From: Coprococcus ammoniilyticus
Lineage (GTDB): Bacteria; Bacillota; Clostridia; Lachnospirales; Lachnospiraceae
Length of the DNA stretch: 64,000 nt
Direction: 5' to 3'
Assembly (NCBI RefSeq): GCF_025567345.1
Contig: NZ_JAOQJS010000001.1
Span: 372,001 to 436,000 of the forward strand
The notes below the pieces were generated by a model, which was not told the DNA's origin, made no database searches, and saw only the letters and a list, made by a program, of their open reading frames with translations. Every line of letters starts with the position of its first letter. Position 1 is the first letter of the stretch. This document shows positions 8,613-17,869 of this stretch, one piece after another. Both the position numbers and the translations under genes were made by a program.

Positions 8613-9905
8613 ATGGAAAAGAAGAGAGTATTCAGTAAATCACTAATTTTACTGGCAATTACAAGTATTATGCTGTTTGCGATGAGCATTACATCTATGG
8701 CAGCGACAAATGTATCTAATATCAGACAGACAAGTGCTGATAATGATAGTGTTAAAATTGAATTTGTTGGAACAGATGGAGCATATGGATATTATATCTA
8801 TTATTCATCAACAAATGGAGCATCATGGACAAGAGTGGATAGTAGTACAAGCAAATATCCTGATACATATGATGGTTCTTATACACTTAATAATTTAAGC
8901 AGTGGAACTACTTATCAGATAAAAGTTGTTCCGGTATATCATCCAAATTATAATATTTGGCAGACAAATGAATCTCAGGCAGCTATTGTTCAGGTTACAA
9001 CGGCGCCTTCAGATGTAACGAATTTAAAACAGACAAAAGCAACAGCAAGTTCCGTAACATTACAATGGGATAAAGTTTATGGTGCGACCAGTTATCAGGT
9101 ATATACTGGCACATCATCAAGTATTAGTAATCAGACGTTATTAGGAACAGCAAAAAAAAATAGCATAACAGTAAAAGCACCTGCAGGATCTGAAAAAAGT
9201 TATTATGTTTATCCGATAAGAACTATATCTACTGGATATAAAGCACTGTATGAAAATGCCAGAGCTATGATTTCTGCAAAGGCTGCACCGGGAAAAGCTG
9301 AAAATCTTGCAAATGCTGATAAGGGATATCTTATATGGAAGACAACAGATAGTAATACAGTTAAAGTTTATTGGGATGATAATTCAAATAGAGAATATTT
9401 ACCTGATGGATATAGAATTCGTATCTATTCAGTTGATGGTAAGAAGTTGTTAAAAACTTATAATGTAGGAAAATATGACAGTTATAAGGAATTTAACCTT
9501 AAAGCAGTTAAGAATAAAGGATTTAAAGTTGAAGCAACAGGATATGTTGTAGTAAATAATAAAAAATGCTATGGAAAATCAACTGGTAAAAAGACTGTTA
9601 TTCCTCAGGCAAAGATTAAACTTGAACAGAGAAGTAAGACATCTATGCGTGTGTCATGGACCAAAGTAAAGAATGCAACCAGCTATACAATCTATGCATG
9701 TAAAAATGAAAATGTAAGTAAGAAAAATCAGAAATGGTATAAAGTTGCAAAAGTAGGAAAGAAAACAACAGCATATACTGTTAAAAAGTTAAAGACAGGT
9801 AAATATGCAGGATTCTATGTTATTCCGACTGTAAAGATTGGTAAGAAGTCGTATAAGGCAGATGCAACTTGGTACACATATACATATATGAGCAAGTATT
9901 ATTAA
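8613..9905 (+). CDS. Secreted fibronectin-III-like repeat protein (paralog 1)
   Basis: A 430-aa exported protein. Residues 1-30 form a Sec signal peptide (KKRVFSK, then LILLAITSIMLFAM, cut after SMAA). Then come fibronectin-III-like beta domains, each opening with a pattern such as NIRQTSADNDSVKIEF or NLKQTKATASSVTLQW and containing a GAxxYxVY phrase. The C-terminal 200 residues (from LIWKTTDSN) are lysine- and tyrosine-rich and are shared with the next two genes. No catalytic motif or sortase anchor is visible, so binding or adhesion at the cell surface is the likeliest role. An AAAGGAGAG site precedes the ATG. Codon choice is more AT-rich than in the two paralogs. Confidence 0.85.
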   Translation: MEKKRVFSKSLILLAITSIMLFAMSITSMAATNVSNIRQTSADNDSVKIEFVGTDGAYGYYIYYSSTNGASWTRVDSSTSKYPDTYDGSYTLNNLSSGTTYQIKVVPVYHPNYNIWQTNESQAAIVQVTTAPSDVTNLKQTKATASSVTLQWDKVYGATSYQVYTGTSSSISNQTLLGTAKKNSITVKAPAGSEKSYYVYPIRTISTGYKALYENARAMISAKAAPGKAENLANADKGYLIWKTTDSNTVKVYWDDNSNREYLPDGYRIRIYSVDGKKLLKTYNVGKYDSYKEFNLKAVKNKGFKVEATGYVVVNNKKCYGKSTGKKTVIPQAKIKLEQRSKTSMRVSWTKVKNATSYTIYACKNENVSKKNQKWYKVAKVGKKTTAYTVKKLKTGKYAGFYVIPTVKIGKKSYKADATWYTYTYMSKYY

Positions 9906-9941
9906 AAATATTACTTTAATAATCATAAAAGTATTTAGTTG

Positions 9942-9992
9942 AAAAAACACTGGAGAAATCATAAGTTTGATGTTTTTTTCCAGTGTTTTTTA
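9942..9992 (+). terminator. Intrinsic terminator
   Basis: AAAAAACACTGGA pairs with TCCAGTGTTTTTT across a 24-nt loop, 40 bp after the first FN3-like gene. The T-rich 3' arm makes a typical terminator. Confidence 0.85.
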
Positions 9993-10102
9993 TAATTTCA
10001 ATCTTATAATCAGGGACTAGGATTCAAGATCAGAATGATATATAATAAAGATCATAAAAATGGCGGAATTTACAAATATATTGAAGAAAGAGGGAATGCG
10101 AT

Positions 10103-11119
10103 ATGATGAAGAGGAAAATAATGGGAAACAAAATCGTCAGGTATGCATTATTGATCATGGCATTGGTGATTGCCGGATCAACACATCTGGTGAGCCAGGC
10201 AGAAACAGAAGATATGAAAGCGGAGACATATGGGGTATGGCAACCAAAGCCGGCATATGTAAATAATATCAGACAGACAAAGGCAACTACGAATTCTTAT
10301 ACGATTGAGTGGGATGCTTCAGAGGGAGCGGAATATTATAAGGTTCTGGATGAAAATGGAAACCTTCTAAAAACAGTAGTTGGAAAAACTTCAGTTACCA
10401 TAAAAGCAAAAGCCGGAACAAAAAGAACCCTGTTGCTTGTTGCAGGAAGGACGACAGAAGAAGGCGAAGCACTGGAGAGTTGGGCTCGCAGAGTTTATAA
10501 TATAAAAACAACACCAAAAAAAGTAAAAAATCTGGCATCCTTTAAAAAAGATTATATACAGTGGAGACTGAAAGATGACCGTATAAATATCAAGTGGGAC
10601 AAAAATCCGAAAGATGAAGTGTATGCAGAGGGTTATAAGATCGTTATTTATTCCGCAGATGGAAAGAAAAAGCTTAAAACCTATGCAAGCACAAATCCAT
10701 ATCTGACTTTTAGTCGGAAAGATGTGAAAAACAAAGGTTTCAAATGTAAGGTTGCCGGATATATTACGATCAATAATAAGAAGTGTTATGGAGAGTGGTC
10801 AGACCTTAAAACCATCATACCGGGTGCAAAGATTACCTCGGCTACCATGGCAGGACGATATAATGTACGACTGAAATGGAAGAAGGTCGACAAAGCAGTA
10901 AAATATACGATCTATTTATGTGAAAATCCATTTGATCCAATCGAGAATCGAACGTATCGCAAGCTTGGAACCGTTAAGAGAAACAAAACCAGCTTCGTGA
11001 CAAAACCTCTAACACCAGGAAAGTCATTGGGACTTTATGTTATTCCAACCGTAAAGATAAAGGGAAAGCAGTATACCGCAGATAAGACCTGGTACACACA
11101 TGTAAAGCTGGTATATTAA
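10103..11119 (+). CDS. Secreted fibronectin-III-like repeat protein (paralog 2)
   Basis: A 338-aa exported protein paralogous to its neighbours on both sides. It has a basic N-terminus, a hydrophobic stretch VRYALLIMALVIAGS and a likely cleavage after SQA. The first mature module begins NNIRQTKATTNSYTIEW, followed by the shared C-terminal region (YIQWRLKDD, then GYKIVIYSADGKKKLKTY, CYGEWSDLKTIIPGAKI and GLYVIPTVKIKGKQY). It is about 90 residues shorter than paralog 1 because one N-terminal FN3 module is missing. A GAAAGAGGGA ribosome site supports ATG 10103. Function is inferred only as cell-surface or secreted binding. Confidence 0.83.
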   Translation: MMKRKIMGNKIVRYALLIMALVIAGSTHLVSQAETEDMKAETYGVWQPKPAYVNNIRQTKATTNSYTIEWDASEGAEYYKVLDENGNLLKTVVGKTSVTIKAKAGTKRTLLLVAGRTTEEGEALESWARRVYNIKTTPKKVKNLASFKKDYIQWRLKDDRINIKWDKNPKDEVYAEGYKIVIYSADGKKKLKTYASTNPYLTFSRKDVKNKGFKCKVAGYITINNKKCYGEWSDLKTIIPGAKITSATMAGRYNVRLKWKKVDKAVKYTIYLCENPFDPIENRTYRKLGTVKRNKTSFVTKPLTPGKSLGLYVIPTVKIKGKQYTADKTWYTHVKLVY

Positions 11120-11225
11120 TAACTTCCGGTAAACATGTAAATGACGGAAATGAAATAAATATTGACTATGTAGCAAAAATTTGATATTTTTGTAATATAA
11201 TTTTAACAAAAAGGAAATGATTGGC

Positions 11226-12473
11226 ATGAAAAACAGAAATTTATCAATGATAAAAACATTTATATTTGTAATGATAGCAGTATGCTTTTTTGCAAATGGT
11301 GTTTTGCATGTATCAGCAGCCAGTGAGGTGACAGGTGTAACGCAGACCAGATCGGATGAGGAATCTGTAACGGTAAGCTGGAAGCGTCTGAAGAATGCAT
11401 ATGGTTATGATGTATTTATTTCAACAGGAAACGGAAAATATAAGCGCCTGACAAATAAAACATGTGATGTTGTAGGAAGTAAAAATACAAAGAAAAAAAT
11501 TAGTAACCTTACGTCAAGCAGAACATATTATGTAGTTGTAAAGGCTGTTTATAAAAAAGAAAATGGAAAATATAAGATCGGACCTGCAGGAAAGAGATTA
11601 GAAGTAGTAACTTCGCCATCTAAGACAGCAAAATCTACGATCAAGCAGATCAAGGCGACTCCTCATTATATCAGATTTAAGTGGGATAAGGTGAGAGGTG
11701 CAAACCGTTATATTGTATATGTAAATGATAAGAAAAAAGCGGTTGTAAAGAAAAATGCGGTATCGATCCGTGTCAGAACCGGATCTGTTAATAATGTCCG
11801 TGTTGTACCTGTAAAGCGTTCCAGCTCCGGCTTTATGGCAAAGGGTGGAAATATCGAAGCATATGATTTCTATTCATCACCAAAAAGACCAAAGAGAGTA
11901 GCGGCATTCCGGTATAACAATTTATTGTGGCAGCCAACAGAAAGCAATACTGTAACAATTGGATGGACAAAAGCGGCTGGTGATAAGTATGATCCAACCG
12001 GATATCAGATGGAAGTATATTCACTGGAAGGAAGAAGATTGAATTTGTATTATTCTACAAAAACAAAGCTCAGTATCAACATTCCTTCCGTTGAAAATAA
12101 AGGCTTCAAGGTTCGTGTCAGAGCCTATGTCAAGATCAATGGCAAGAAGTATTTTGGTAAATGGACAGATATGCAGACTGTGATCCCACAGGCAAAGATC
12201 AGTATGAAGCGTACCGGAAGAAATTCTGTAGAGATCAACTGGGAAAGTGTAAAGAATGTAACAAAATATCATGTATATGCATGTAATGATATCAAGGCAG
12301 AAAAGCCGGAATGGTATGAGGTTGCAACGGTTGGTGCCGGAACAAATTCCTATGAATATAATAATTGTATTGAGGGAAAATATACAGCAATGTATGTTAT
12401 TCCAGAGGTTCAGGTTGGCAGGAACACATATAAGGCATCCTATACATGGCATTTATATATGAATATTGAGTAA
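11226..12473 (+). CDS. Secreted fibronectin-III-like repeat protein (paralog 3)
   Basis: A 415-aa exported protein, third of a tandem paralogous set. The signal peptide contains MIKTFIFVMIAVCFFANGVL and probably ends at VSA. Two FN3-like modules (GVTQTRSDEESVTVSW; IKQIKATPHYIRFKW) precede the shared C-terminal region (LLWQPTESNTVTIGW, YQMEVYSLEGRRL, KISMKRTGRNSVEINW). ATG 11217 is only 2 nt from the AAGG ribosome site, so ATG 11226 is the better start. The conserved spacing of Trp and Tyr across the three proteins points to the same fold, with diverged surface residues. Confidence 0.83.
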   Translation: MKNRNLSMIKTFIFVMIAVCFFANGVLHVSAASEVTGVTQTRSDEESVTVSWKRLKNAYGYDVFISTGNGKYKRLTNKTCDVVGSKNTKKKISNLTSSRTYYVVVKAVYKKENGKYKIGPAGKRLEVVTSPSKTAKSTIKQIKATPHYIRFKWDKVRGANRYIVYVNDKKKAVVKKNAVSIRVRTGSVNNVRVVPVKRSSSGFMAKGGNIEAYDFYSSPKRPKRVAAFRYNNLLWQPTESNTVTIGWTKAAGDKYDPTGYQMEVYSLEGRRLNLYYSTKTKLSINIPSVENKGFKVRVRAYVKINGKKYFGKWTDMQTVIPQAKISMKRTGRNSVEINWESVKNVTKYHVYACNDIKAEKPEWYEVATVGAGTNSYEYNNCIEGKYTAMYVIPEVQVGRNTYKASYTWHLYMNIE

Positions 12474-12480
12474 AAAAAAC

Positions 12481-12509
12481 TTGACAAACAATATATCCTT
12501 TGTTATCAT
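12481..12509 (+). promoter_or_regulatory. Sigma-A promoter of the tRNA operon
   Basis: TTGACA (12481-12486), 17-bp spacer, TATCAT (12504-12509), beginning 8 bp after the preceding stop codon and 55 bp before the first tRNA. Confidence 0.8.
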
Positions 12510-12563
12510 GTACTAGCGTCAAAATTTAATATCCCTGGTGGGAACATTTCATTTAGGCATTTT

Positions 12564-12651
12564 GCAGAAGTACTCAAGTGGCTGAAGAGGCGCCCCTGCT
12601 AAGGGTGTAGGCCGTTCGCGCGGCGCGAGGGTTCAAATCCCTCCTTCTGCG
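12564..12651 (+). tRNA. tRNA-Ser (anticodon GCT)
   Basis: An 88-nt class II tRNA. The acceptor GCAGAAG pairs with CTTCTGC, with G as discriminator. The anticodon loop CTGCTAA gives GCT (reads AGC/AGU). A long variable arm (GGCCGTTCGCGCGGC region) and GGTTCAAATCC in the T arm complete it. No CCA is encoded, so maturation needs the CCA-adding enzyme, whose gene is at 27858. Confidence 0.97.
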
Positions 12652-12728
12652 TATTTTATCTGAATGATAGAATTCGTAGGGAGATGGCATTGCAGGAGCC
12701 CTGCTGGATGGATTTTGACGAAGGATAT

Positions 12729-12800
12729 TCCTCGATAGCTCAATGGTAGAGCACTCGGCTGTTAACCGAGGGGTTGTAGGTTCGAGCCCTACTCGGGGAG
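12729..12800 (+). tRNA. tRNA-Asn (anticodon GTT)
   Basis: A 72-nt cloverleaf: acceptor TCCTCGA / TCGGGGA (one G-U), anticodon stem CTCGG / CCGAG around CTGTTAA, T arm GGTTCGAGCCC, discriminator G. No encoded CCA. Confidence 0.97.
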
Positions 12801-12831
12801 CTTAAAGCGAAAGCTTTAAAACTTAATAAAT

Positions 12832-12902
12832 GGCGCGATAGCCAAGTGGTAAGGCCCCGGTCTGCAACACCGTCATCGCCGGTTCAAATCCGGCTCGCGC
12901 CT
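12832..12902 (+). tRNA. tRNA-Cys (anticodon GCA)
   Basis: A 71-nt cloverleaf: acceptor GGCGCGA / TCGCGCC, anticodon loop CTGCAAC (GCA), T arm GGTTCAAATCC, and the U discriminator typical of cysteine tRNAs. No encoded CCA. Confidence 0.97.
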
Positions 12903-12909
12903 CTTGAAA

Positions 12910-12939
12910 AGAGATTGGAATGTTTCCAGTCTCTTTTTT
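12910..12939 (+). terminator. Terminator of the tRNA operon
   Basis: AGAGATTGGAA-TGT-TTCCAGTCTCT with one G-U pair, then a run of Ts, starting 8 bp after tRNA-Cys. Confidence 0.95.
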
Positions 12940-13079
12940 GTTGTGCATTTACTTTTACAAAGTGGTTTGTTATAATAACTCTGGGAGTTTGTCCCATTTT
13001 CTGAAACTATTTTTGAGTAACAGAAAAGGGGCGTTCAGGAGACATATAAATGAAAGATTCCTTTGTGGAGGAGGGCTTT

Positions 13080-14576
13080 ATGACGCAAAAGAGCAGGGAA
13101 CAGAGAGTTCGTTACAAATTAGATGAATCAATGACACTGAACCAGGAAGAGATAAAGATATATAATGTGCCTTTTGCGGGAAATACAAATACCTGTAAAG
13201 AAACATTTGTAAAAGGTGAAAGAATACTGGAATACTGTATTGAAGGTGATCTGACGATGGAACAGTTGATCGGGAAGCCGATATTCCGGGATGAACTGGT
13301 AGAGTATTTGTACAGTATCAGCAGACAGATGGTGTCTATGGTACATAACGGTCTGAAATTGGGAAAGATCGTATTTGACCTGAAATATATGTATGTAAGA
13401 TTGAATGATTTCAGTGTACAGTTGATATTTCTCCCATTTGATAATCCATCAGATATGACAGGTGTAGAAGAGTTTATCAGAAGTTTTCTGTCAGTGCTTG
13501 TCTATGCACATACACCGGCGATCGAATGTGCAAATCAGATCATAGAGTATCTGAATGGACACAAGGAATTCAATGCGATCCAGTTCAATTTGTTTATCCG
13601 GGAGTTACGGGCGCAGAGCCAGTTGCTGGTAAATACGGAGAAAACATCATCAAAGACCAAAGAGATTGCAGCAAATCATGCGAAGATGGAGATTAATATT
13701 CTTCGTGCCGAGGAAGCTGCCAGAAATGCCGAGATTGCAAGGCTCCACGCCGAGAGTGAGGCAAAACGGCTGGCAGAGTATGCAAAACAGCAGGCAAATG
13801 TTGCCAGATCTGCAGAGGAGATGCGGATGCTCGCTGAAGCTGCCAGAATACAGGCAGAGATTGACAAACAGGCCGCAGAAAAAGAATATAATAACAAATC
13901 ACAGACCGCAGTTTTATATGCATGTAAGATGCGGGAAGCGGAGGATGAGAATTCTAAAAAAGAGATAAATACAGCCAGATTACTGGCAGAGGAACAGGCA
14001 AGTCAGGCGGAAGAAGAATTCCGGAGAGCTTCGGCAGAAGCAGAAAGACTGGCAGAAGAAGTTCGGCTGGCACGGGAAGAAGAGATGCGCGCAGAGGAAG
14101 CCAGAATGCGTGCAGAATATGAAGCCAGAAAGAACAATGAAGAAGCCAGAAAACTGGCGATGGAGGTTCGAAGAAGAAACGAAGAGATTGGCAGACTGTC
14201 CGAGGACAGACAAACCAGAAAGCCGGATGACAGCGAGGATGAGACAACAGTATTGTCGAAATCATTAAGTGATGGTCTGAAGCGTCCAATTCTTGTCAGA
14301 AAAAGAACCGGAGAGAAGATTTATATTAATAAGCAGGTATTCTGTATGGGTAAGGCAGACCAGGGTGTTGATTTCAAGATTACAGACAATAAATCTGTCA
14401 GCAGAAGACATGCTTATATTACAAATATAAATGGTGTTTATTATTTAAGGGATAATAATTCAACCAATCACACATACCTGAATGGGGAGATGCTTTACAG
14501 CAATATTGAGGTTGTGATCCCGGATAATAGTACGATACAGCTTTCAAATGAAGAATTTTTCTTTAAGATTAAATAA
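13080..14576 (+). CDS. FHA-domain protein with long coiled coil
   Basis: 498 aa, cytoplasmic. Residues 1-180 form a globular domain that resembles the DUF6382-type region found before FHA domains (my recollection). Residues 190-385 are an Ala/Glu/Arg-rich coiled coil (repeats like AEEARMRAEYEARKNN). The C-terminal 90 residues are an FHA phosphothreonine-binding domain with GKADQGVDFKI, SVSRRHAYIT and DNNSTNHTYLNG, which hold the conserved Arg, Ser-His and Asn. Before it lies DSEDETTVLSKS, a likely phosphorylation motif. ATG 13050 is possible, but GGAGGAGG sits 6 bp before ATG 13080. First gene of an envelope operon; it probably docks phosphorylated partners. Confidence 0.88.
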   Translation: MTQKSREQRVRYKLDESMTLNQEEIKIYNVPFAGNTNTCKETFVKGERILEYCIEGDLTMEQLIGKPIFRDELVEYLYSISRQMVSMVHNGLKLGKIVFDLKYMYVRLNDFSVQLIFLPFDNPSDMTGVEEFIRSFLSVLVYAHTPAIECANQIIEYLNGHKEFNAIQFNLFIRELRAQSQLLVNTEKTSSKTKEIAANHAKMEINILRAEEAARNAEIARLHAESEAKRLAEYAKQQANVARSAEEMRMLAEAARIQAEIDKQAAEKEYNNKSQTAVLYACKMREAEDENSKKEINTARLLAEEQASQAEEEFRRASAEAERLAEEVRLAREEEMRAEEARMRAEYEARKNNEEARKLAMEVRRRNEEIGRLSEDRQTRKPDDSEDETTVLSKSLSDGLKRPILVRKRTGEKIYINKQVFCMGKADQGVDFKITDNKSVSRRHAYITNINGVYYLRDNNSTNHTYLNGEMLYSNIEVVIPDNSTIQLSNEEFFFKIK

Positions 14577-14588
14577 GGAGGAACTGTC

Positions 14589-16589
14589 ATGTATTGTGAT
14601 AATTGTGGCTGCGAACTTGGACCGGATATGAAGGTTTGTCCTGTTTGCGGGAAAAAAGTTGAGGATATGGCAGCTGACAACGGTAACAGTGTCAGAATGG
14701 AGGATGTAGCTTCCCAGGCAGCAGATGTATCAAAAAATGAGGATATAGGAAAGGAATTGCCGGACATCAGCAAAGAGGCAAATGCTGCTGTTGTTGATAC
14801 AGATGAAATGGAAGAAGAAGGGACGACTGTATTAAAGGCAGTTGATCTGGATAAGAAGGTTGAAGAAAATGAGGATGAAGAAGGTACAACGGTTCTGTCA
14901 GCCGATATGCTGAAGAATCAGGGAATGCCAATGCCGAATCCGAACGGAATGCCGATGCCGGGTTCAAACGGCCGCCCAATGCCGGGACCAAACGGCCGTC
15001 CGATGCCGGAACCAAATGGGATGGTTCCGCCATTCCAGCCAAGACCAATGCAGGGTCAGCCGGGTGCAGCACCACAGAATGGAATCCCGCCATTTCAGCC
15101 AAGACCAATCCCTGGCCAGCCAGGTGCTATGGGTGGTATGCCTGTAAATGAAAAGGATGAGAAAAAGAAAGATAAAAAGTCAAAAAAGGAAAAGGCTCCG
15201 AAACAGCCGAAAGCTCCAAAGGCTTCAAAAGAACCAAAGACACCAAAGCAGCCAAAAGAGAAAAAAGGCAAGGGTGGAAAAGTAGCACTGATCATTATTC
15301 TGATCGTAGTTGTTCTTGCTCTTGGCGGTGGAGCTGCTTATGTTGTTCCAAAGTATCTGAATTATAACAAGGCAGAAGAGGCTTATACGGATGGACGGAT
15401 CGATGATGCAGTTGAACTGTATAAGAAAGCCGGCTGGATGAAGGATGCAGAGACGAAGGTAAATGGCGGCGTATATTATGAGTATGCAGCAAGTCTTGCA
15501 GAAGAAGGCAATTATATTGATGCAGCGGCATCTTATGAGAAAGTAATTGCATTGGAAACAGTTGCAGATGAATATAAGGATGCAGCAGATAAGGCAAAAG
15601 AGTGTTATTTCAATCAGGCAGAGAAGCTCTACGGTGAGAAGAAATATACAGAAGCTGCTGAGTATTATACAAAGGCAGGAGATTATACCGGAGCGGCAGA
15701 AAAAGTAAAAGAGTGTTCTTACATGAATGGTGAGACACTTGCAGAGCAGAAGAAATATGACGAGGCAGTCAAGGCATACGAGACAGCCGGAGATTATAAG
15801 GATGCCGCAGATAAGATCAAGGAATGTTACTACAATAATGCATCTGACAAAATGGAAGCTAAAGAGTATGCGGCAGCAAAAGAGCTGTTCCTGAAATCAG
15901 AATATTCCGATTATTCCGATAAGGCAAATGAGTGTCTGATCAAGCAGGCAGAGGCATATCTGGCAGATGAGAAGTTTGAGGATGCGATCAAGACTTACGG
16001 TGAGGTGGATTCCAAGTATAAAGACTGCACAAAGAAGATTGACAGTGCTTATACAAAATGGGGAAGCTCTCTTTACAAGAGCAAGGATTACAAGGGTGCT
16101 GTTGAGAAATACGAGCAGGTTACAAAGAAAGATGTAACGGATAAGATCAACAAGGCAAAAGCAGCTTATGTAAAGGATCATAAGGATCGCAGTGATGAGA
16201 CAACGATGAGTTATCTCTGTGATCTTCGTTATGCAGATTATGGTTCGGCAGAAGATGATTATACAAAGCTGATCGGATGGACAGTAGAATCATTTGTAAA
16301 TGATAAACTGGATGATTACAAAAATAAGAAGACATCTGCGGATTCCAGCAAGACGATCTATGTACATACTATGTATCTGAATGAAAATGATGCATCTATG
16401 AGTCTGAAAGGGTATGTAATATATTCAGATGGTACAAAGAGCAATGACATTACATTTGGAGAGGTAAAGGATCGTTATACAACATGGATGAGCATTGATC
16501 CGTCATCTGCGATCAAGGGAGATGCAACCTTATATGTATATGATGATTCCGATAAGCTGGTTGAGAAATTTACATTTACTATTAAATAA
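14589..16589 (+). CDS. Zinc-ribbon, TPR-like membrane protein
   Basis: 666 aa. The cytoplasmic N-terminus has a zinc ribbon (CDNCGCELGPDMKVCPVCG), then two acidic EGTTVL motifs at residues 78-82 and 98-102, then a Pro/Gly/Met repeat (NGRPMPGPNGRPMP) and a Lys/Pro-rich linker. One transmembrane helix follows (about 231-252). Outside the membrane are at least six 35-40-residue TPR-like helical repeats (for example AEKLYGEKKYTEAAEYYTKA) and a final 130-residue beta-rich domain. It starts 12 bp after the FHA gene. The EGTTVL motifs look like ligands for that FHA domain once phosphorylated. Overall function is unknown; signalling from the cytoplasm to the wall is inferred. Confidence 0.85.
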   Translation: MYCDNCGCELGPDMKVCPVCGKKVEDMAADNGNSVRMEDVASQAADVSKNEDIGKELPDISKEANAAVVDTDEMEEEGTTVLKAVDLDKKVEENEDEEGTTVLSADMLKNQGMPMPNPNGMPMPGSNGRPMPGPNGRPMPEPNGMVPPFQPRPMQGQPGAAPQNGIPPFQPRPIPGQPGAMGGMPVNEKDEKKKDKKSKKEKAPKQPKAPKASKEPKTPKQPKEKKGKGGKVALIIILIVVVLALGGGAAYVVPKYLNYNKAEEAYTDGRIDDAVELYKKAGWMKDAETKVNGGVYYEYAASLAEEGNYIDAAASYEKVIALETVADEYKDAADKAKECYFNQAEKLYGEKKYTEAAEYYTKAGDYTGAAEKVKECSYMNGETLAEQKKYDEAVKAYETAGDYKDAADKIKECYYNNASDKMEAKEYAAAKELFLKSEYSDYSDKANECLIKQAEAYLADEKFEDAIKTYGEVDSKYKDCTKKIDSAYTKWGSSLYKSKDYKGAVEKYEQVTKKDVTDKINKAKAAYVKDHKDRSDETTMSYLCDLRYADYGSAEDDYTKLIGWTVESFVNDKLDDYKNKKTSADSSKTIYVHTMYLNENDASMSLKGYVIYSDGTKSNDITFGEVKDRYTTWMSIDPSSAIKGDATLYVYDDSDKLVEKFTFTIK

Positions 16590-16619
16590 AAAATTCGTTA
16601 AAGTGAGAAAGGGGTAACC

Positions 16620-17855
16620 ATGGTTTCAAACGGACAGGATATGAGTGTTCGGGGAAAAGTGGAACAGAACGGACAGACAGAGAAAAAAGGATATACCTAT
16701 ACCCCAGGAGTAGAGATCAAGATCATAGTTGCAGTTGTGTTCCTTATGGCATTTGGACTTATTATGATCTTCAGTGCGTCCAGTTATACATCGTCGATCA
16801 GCAGAGTCACGAATTACGATTCGGCATATTACTTTAAGAAGCAGTTGAAGGTAATGGCACTTGGAGTTATTATTGCTGCATTCCTTAACTGGGTTCCGTA
16901 TAAGCTGATCAAGAAATGTGGAATCCTGGCGTATGTTATATCTCTGGTTTTGATCGTTATGTTAAAGACACCACTTGGTATTAATTCCGGTGGTGCGACC
17001 AGATGGCTGAATCTGGGATTTATGCAGCTTCAGGTTGCGGATGCAACAAAGGTATGTATGATCGTTTTTATGGGCTGGTATGTGAACCGTTTCTGGAAGG
17101 AATTTGATAAATTCAGATATACCTTGATCTTATGGCTGTTAGTTGCACTTCAGGCGGGACTGATATTGAAGATATCATCCAACCTGAGCAGTTGCCTGAT
17201 CCTTATGCTCATGGTATTTATTCTGACATTTATTGTTGGAAAACATCCAAAAACGCATCTGATCATTGCAGCGGCTGGTATTGTAGTGATTGTTATCTTT
17301 ATCATGTGGTTAAAGGCGAATATGCCGCTTGACAGTGAGATGGACAAATACCCATATCAGATCCGGAGATTCTTCGGATGGCTGGATCCGGAACGGTATG
17401 CAGGTACGCTTGGCTATCAGCCATTACAGTCTCTGTATGCGATCGGAAGCGGCGGACTGCTTGGCAAGGGACTTGGAAATGGTACACAGAAGCTGAGCAA
17501 CATTCCGGAAGCACAGAATGATATGATCTTTGCTATCATCTGTGAGGAGCTTGGACTGATCGGTGTTATTATTATGTTTTTGATGTTTGGATATCTTTTG
17601 TATCAGATGGTTATTGTTGTGAAAGAGTCCAGAAATATATATGCAAGTGTGGTTGTGATCGGGGTGATCTTACATATCATTTTCCAGATTATAGTCAATG
17701 TCTGCGTGGCTGTGAATTTCTTTCCGAATACAGGTGTATCGCTGCCATTTATCAGTGCAGGTGGTTCTGCCATCATATGTACATTAATGGAGATCGGACT
17801 TGTGATCGGAATACGGAGACAGCAGGTGAATCGAAAATATTCAAGAATATCTTAG
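16620..17855 (+). CDS. FtsW/RodA/SpoVE-family peptidoglycan glycosyltransferase
   Basis: 411 aa with about ten membrane segments, a SEDS-family polymerase that extends glycan strands from lipid II with a partner class B PBP. Visible family features are GLIMIFSASSY in the first helix, NSGGATRWLNLGFMQLQ, YQPLQSLYAIGSGGLLGKGLG, PEAQNDMIFAIICEELGLIG and NTGVSLPFISAGGSAI. The extra cytoplasmic 30 residues at the N-terminus are hydrophilic. The gene lies in an operon with an FHA protein and an L,D-transpeptidase, a pairing reminiscent of the fha-rodA-pbpA clusters of Actinobacteria. No PBP gene is adjacent, and whether it serves elongation, division or sporulation cannot be told here. Confidence 0.93.
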   Translation: MVSNGQDMSVRGKVEQNGQTEKKGYTYTPGVEIKIIVAVVFLMAFGLIMIFSASSYTSSISRVTNYDSAYYFKKQLKVMALGVIIAAFLNWVPYKLIKKCGILAYVISLVLIVMLKTPLGINSGGATRWLNLGFMQLQVADATKVCMIVFMGWYVNRFWKEFDKFRYTLILWLLVALQAGLILKISSNLSSCLILMLMVFILTFIVGKHPKTHLIIAAAGIVVIVIFIMWLKANMPLDSEMDKYPYQIRRFFGWLDPERYAGTLGYQPLQSLYAIGSGGLLGKGLGNGTQKLSNIPEAQNDMIFAIICEELGLIGVIIMFLMFGYLLYQMVIVVKESRNIYASVVVIGVILHIIFQIIVNVCVAVNFFPNTGVSLPFISAGGSAIICTLMEIGLVIGIRRQQVNRKYSRIS

Positions 17856-17869
17856 ATGAGGAGAGAACA

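Noticed and set aside
12920..13126. Short frame upstream of the FHA gene
   Set aside because: It starts inside the tRNA terminator and overlaps the FHA ribosome site in another frame.
17777..17869. Longer N-terminus of the L,D-transpeptidase
   Set aside because: The extra 31 codons lie within the FtsW/RodA gene and would bury the signal peptide; AGGAGAG points to ATG 17870.
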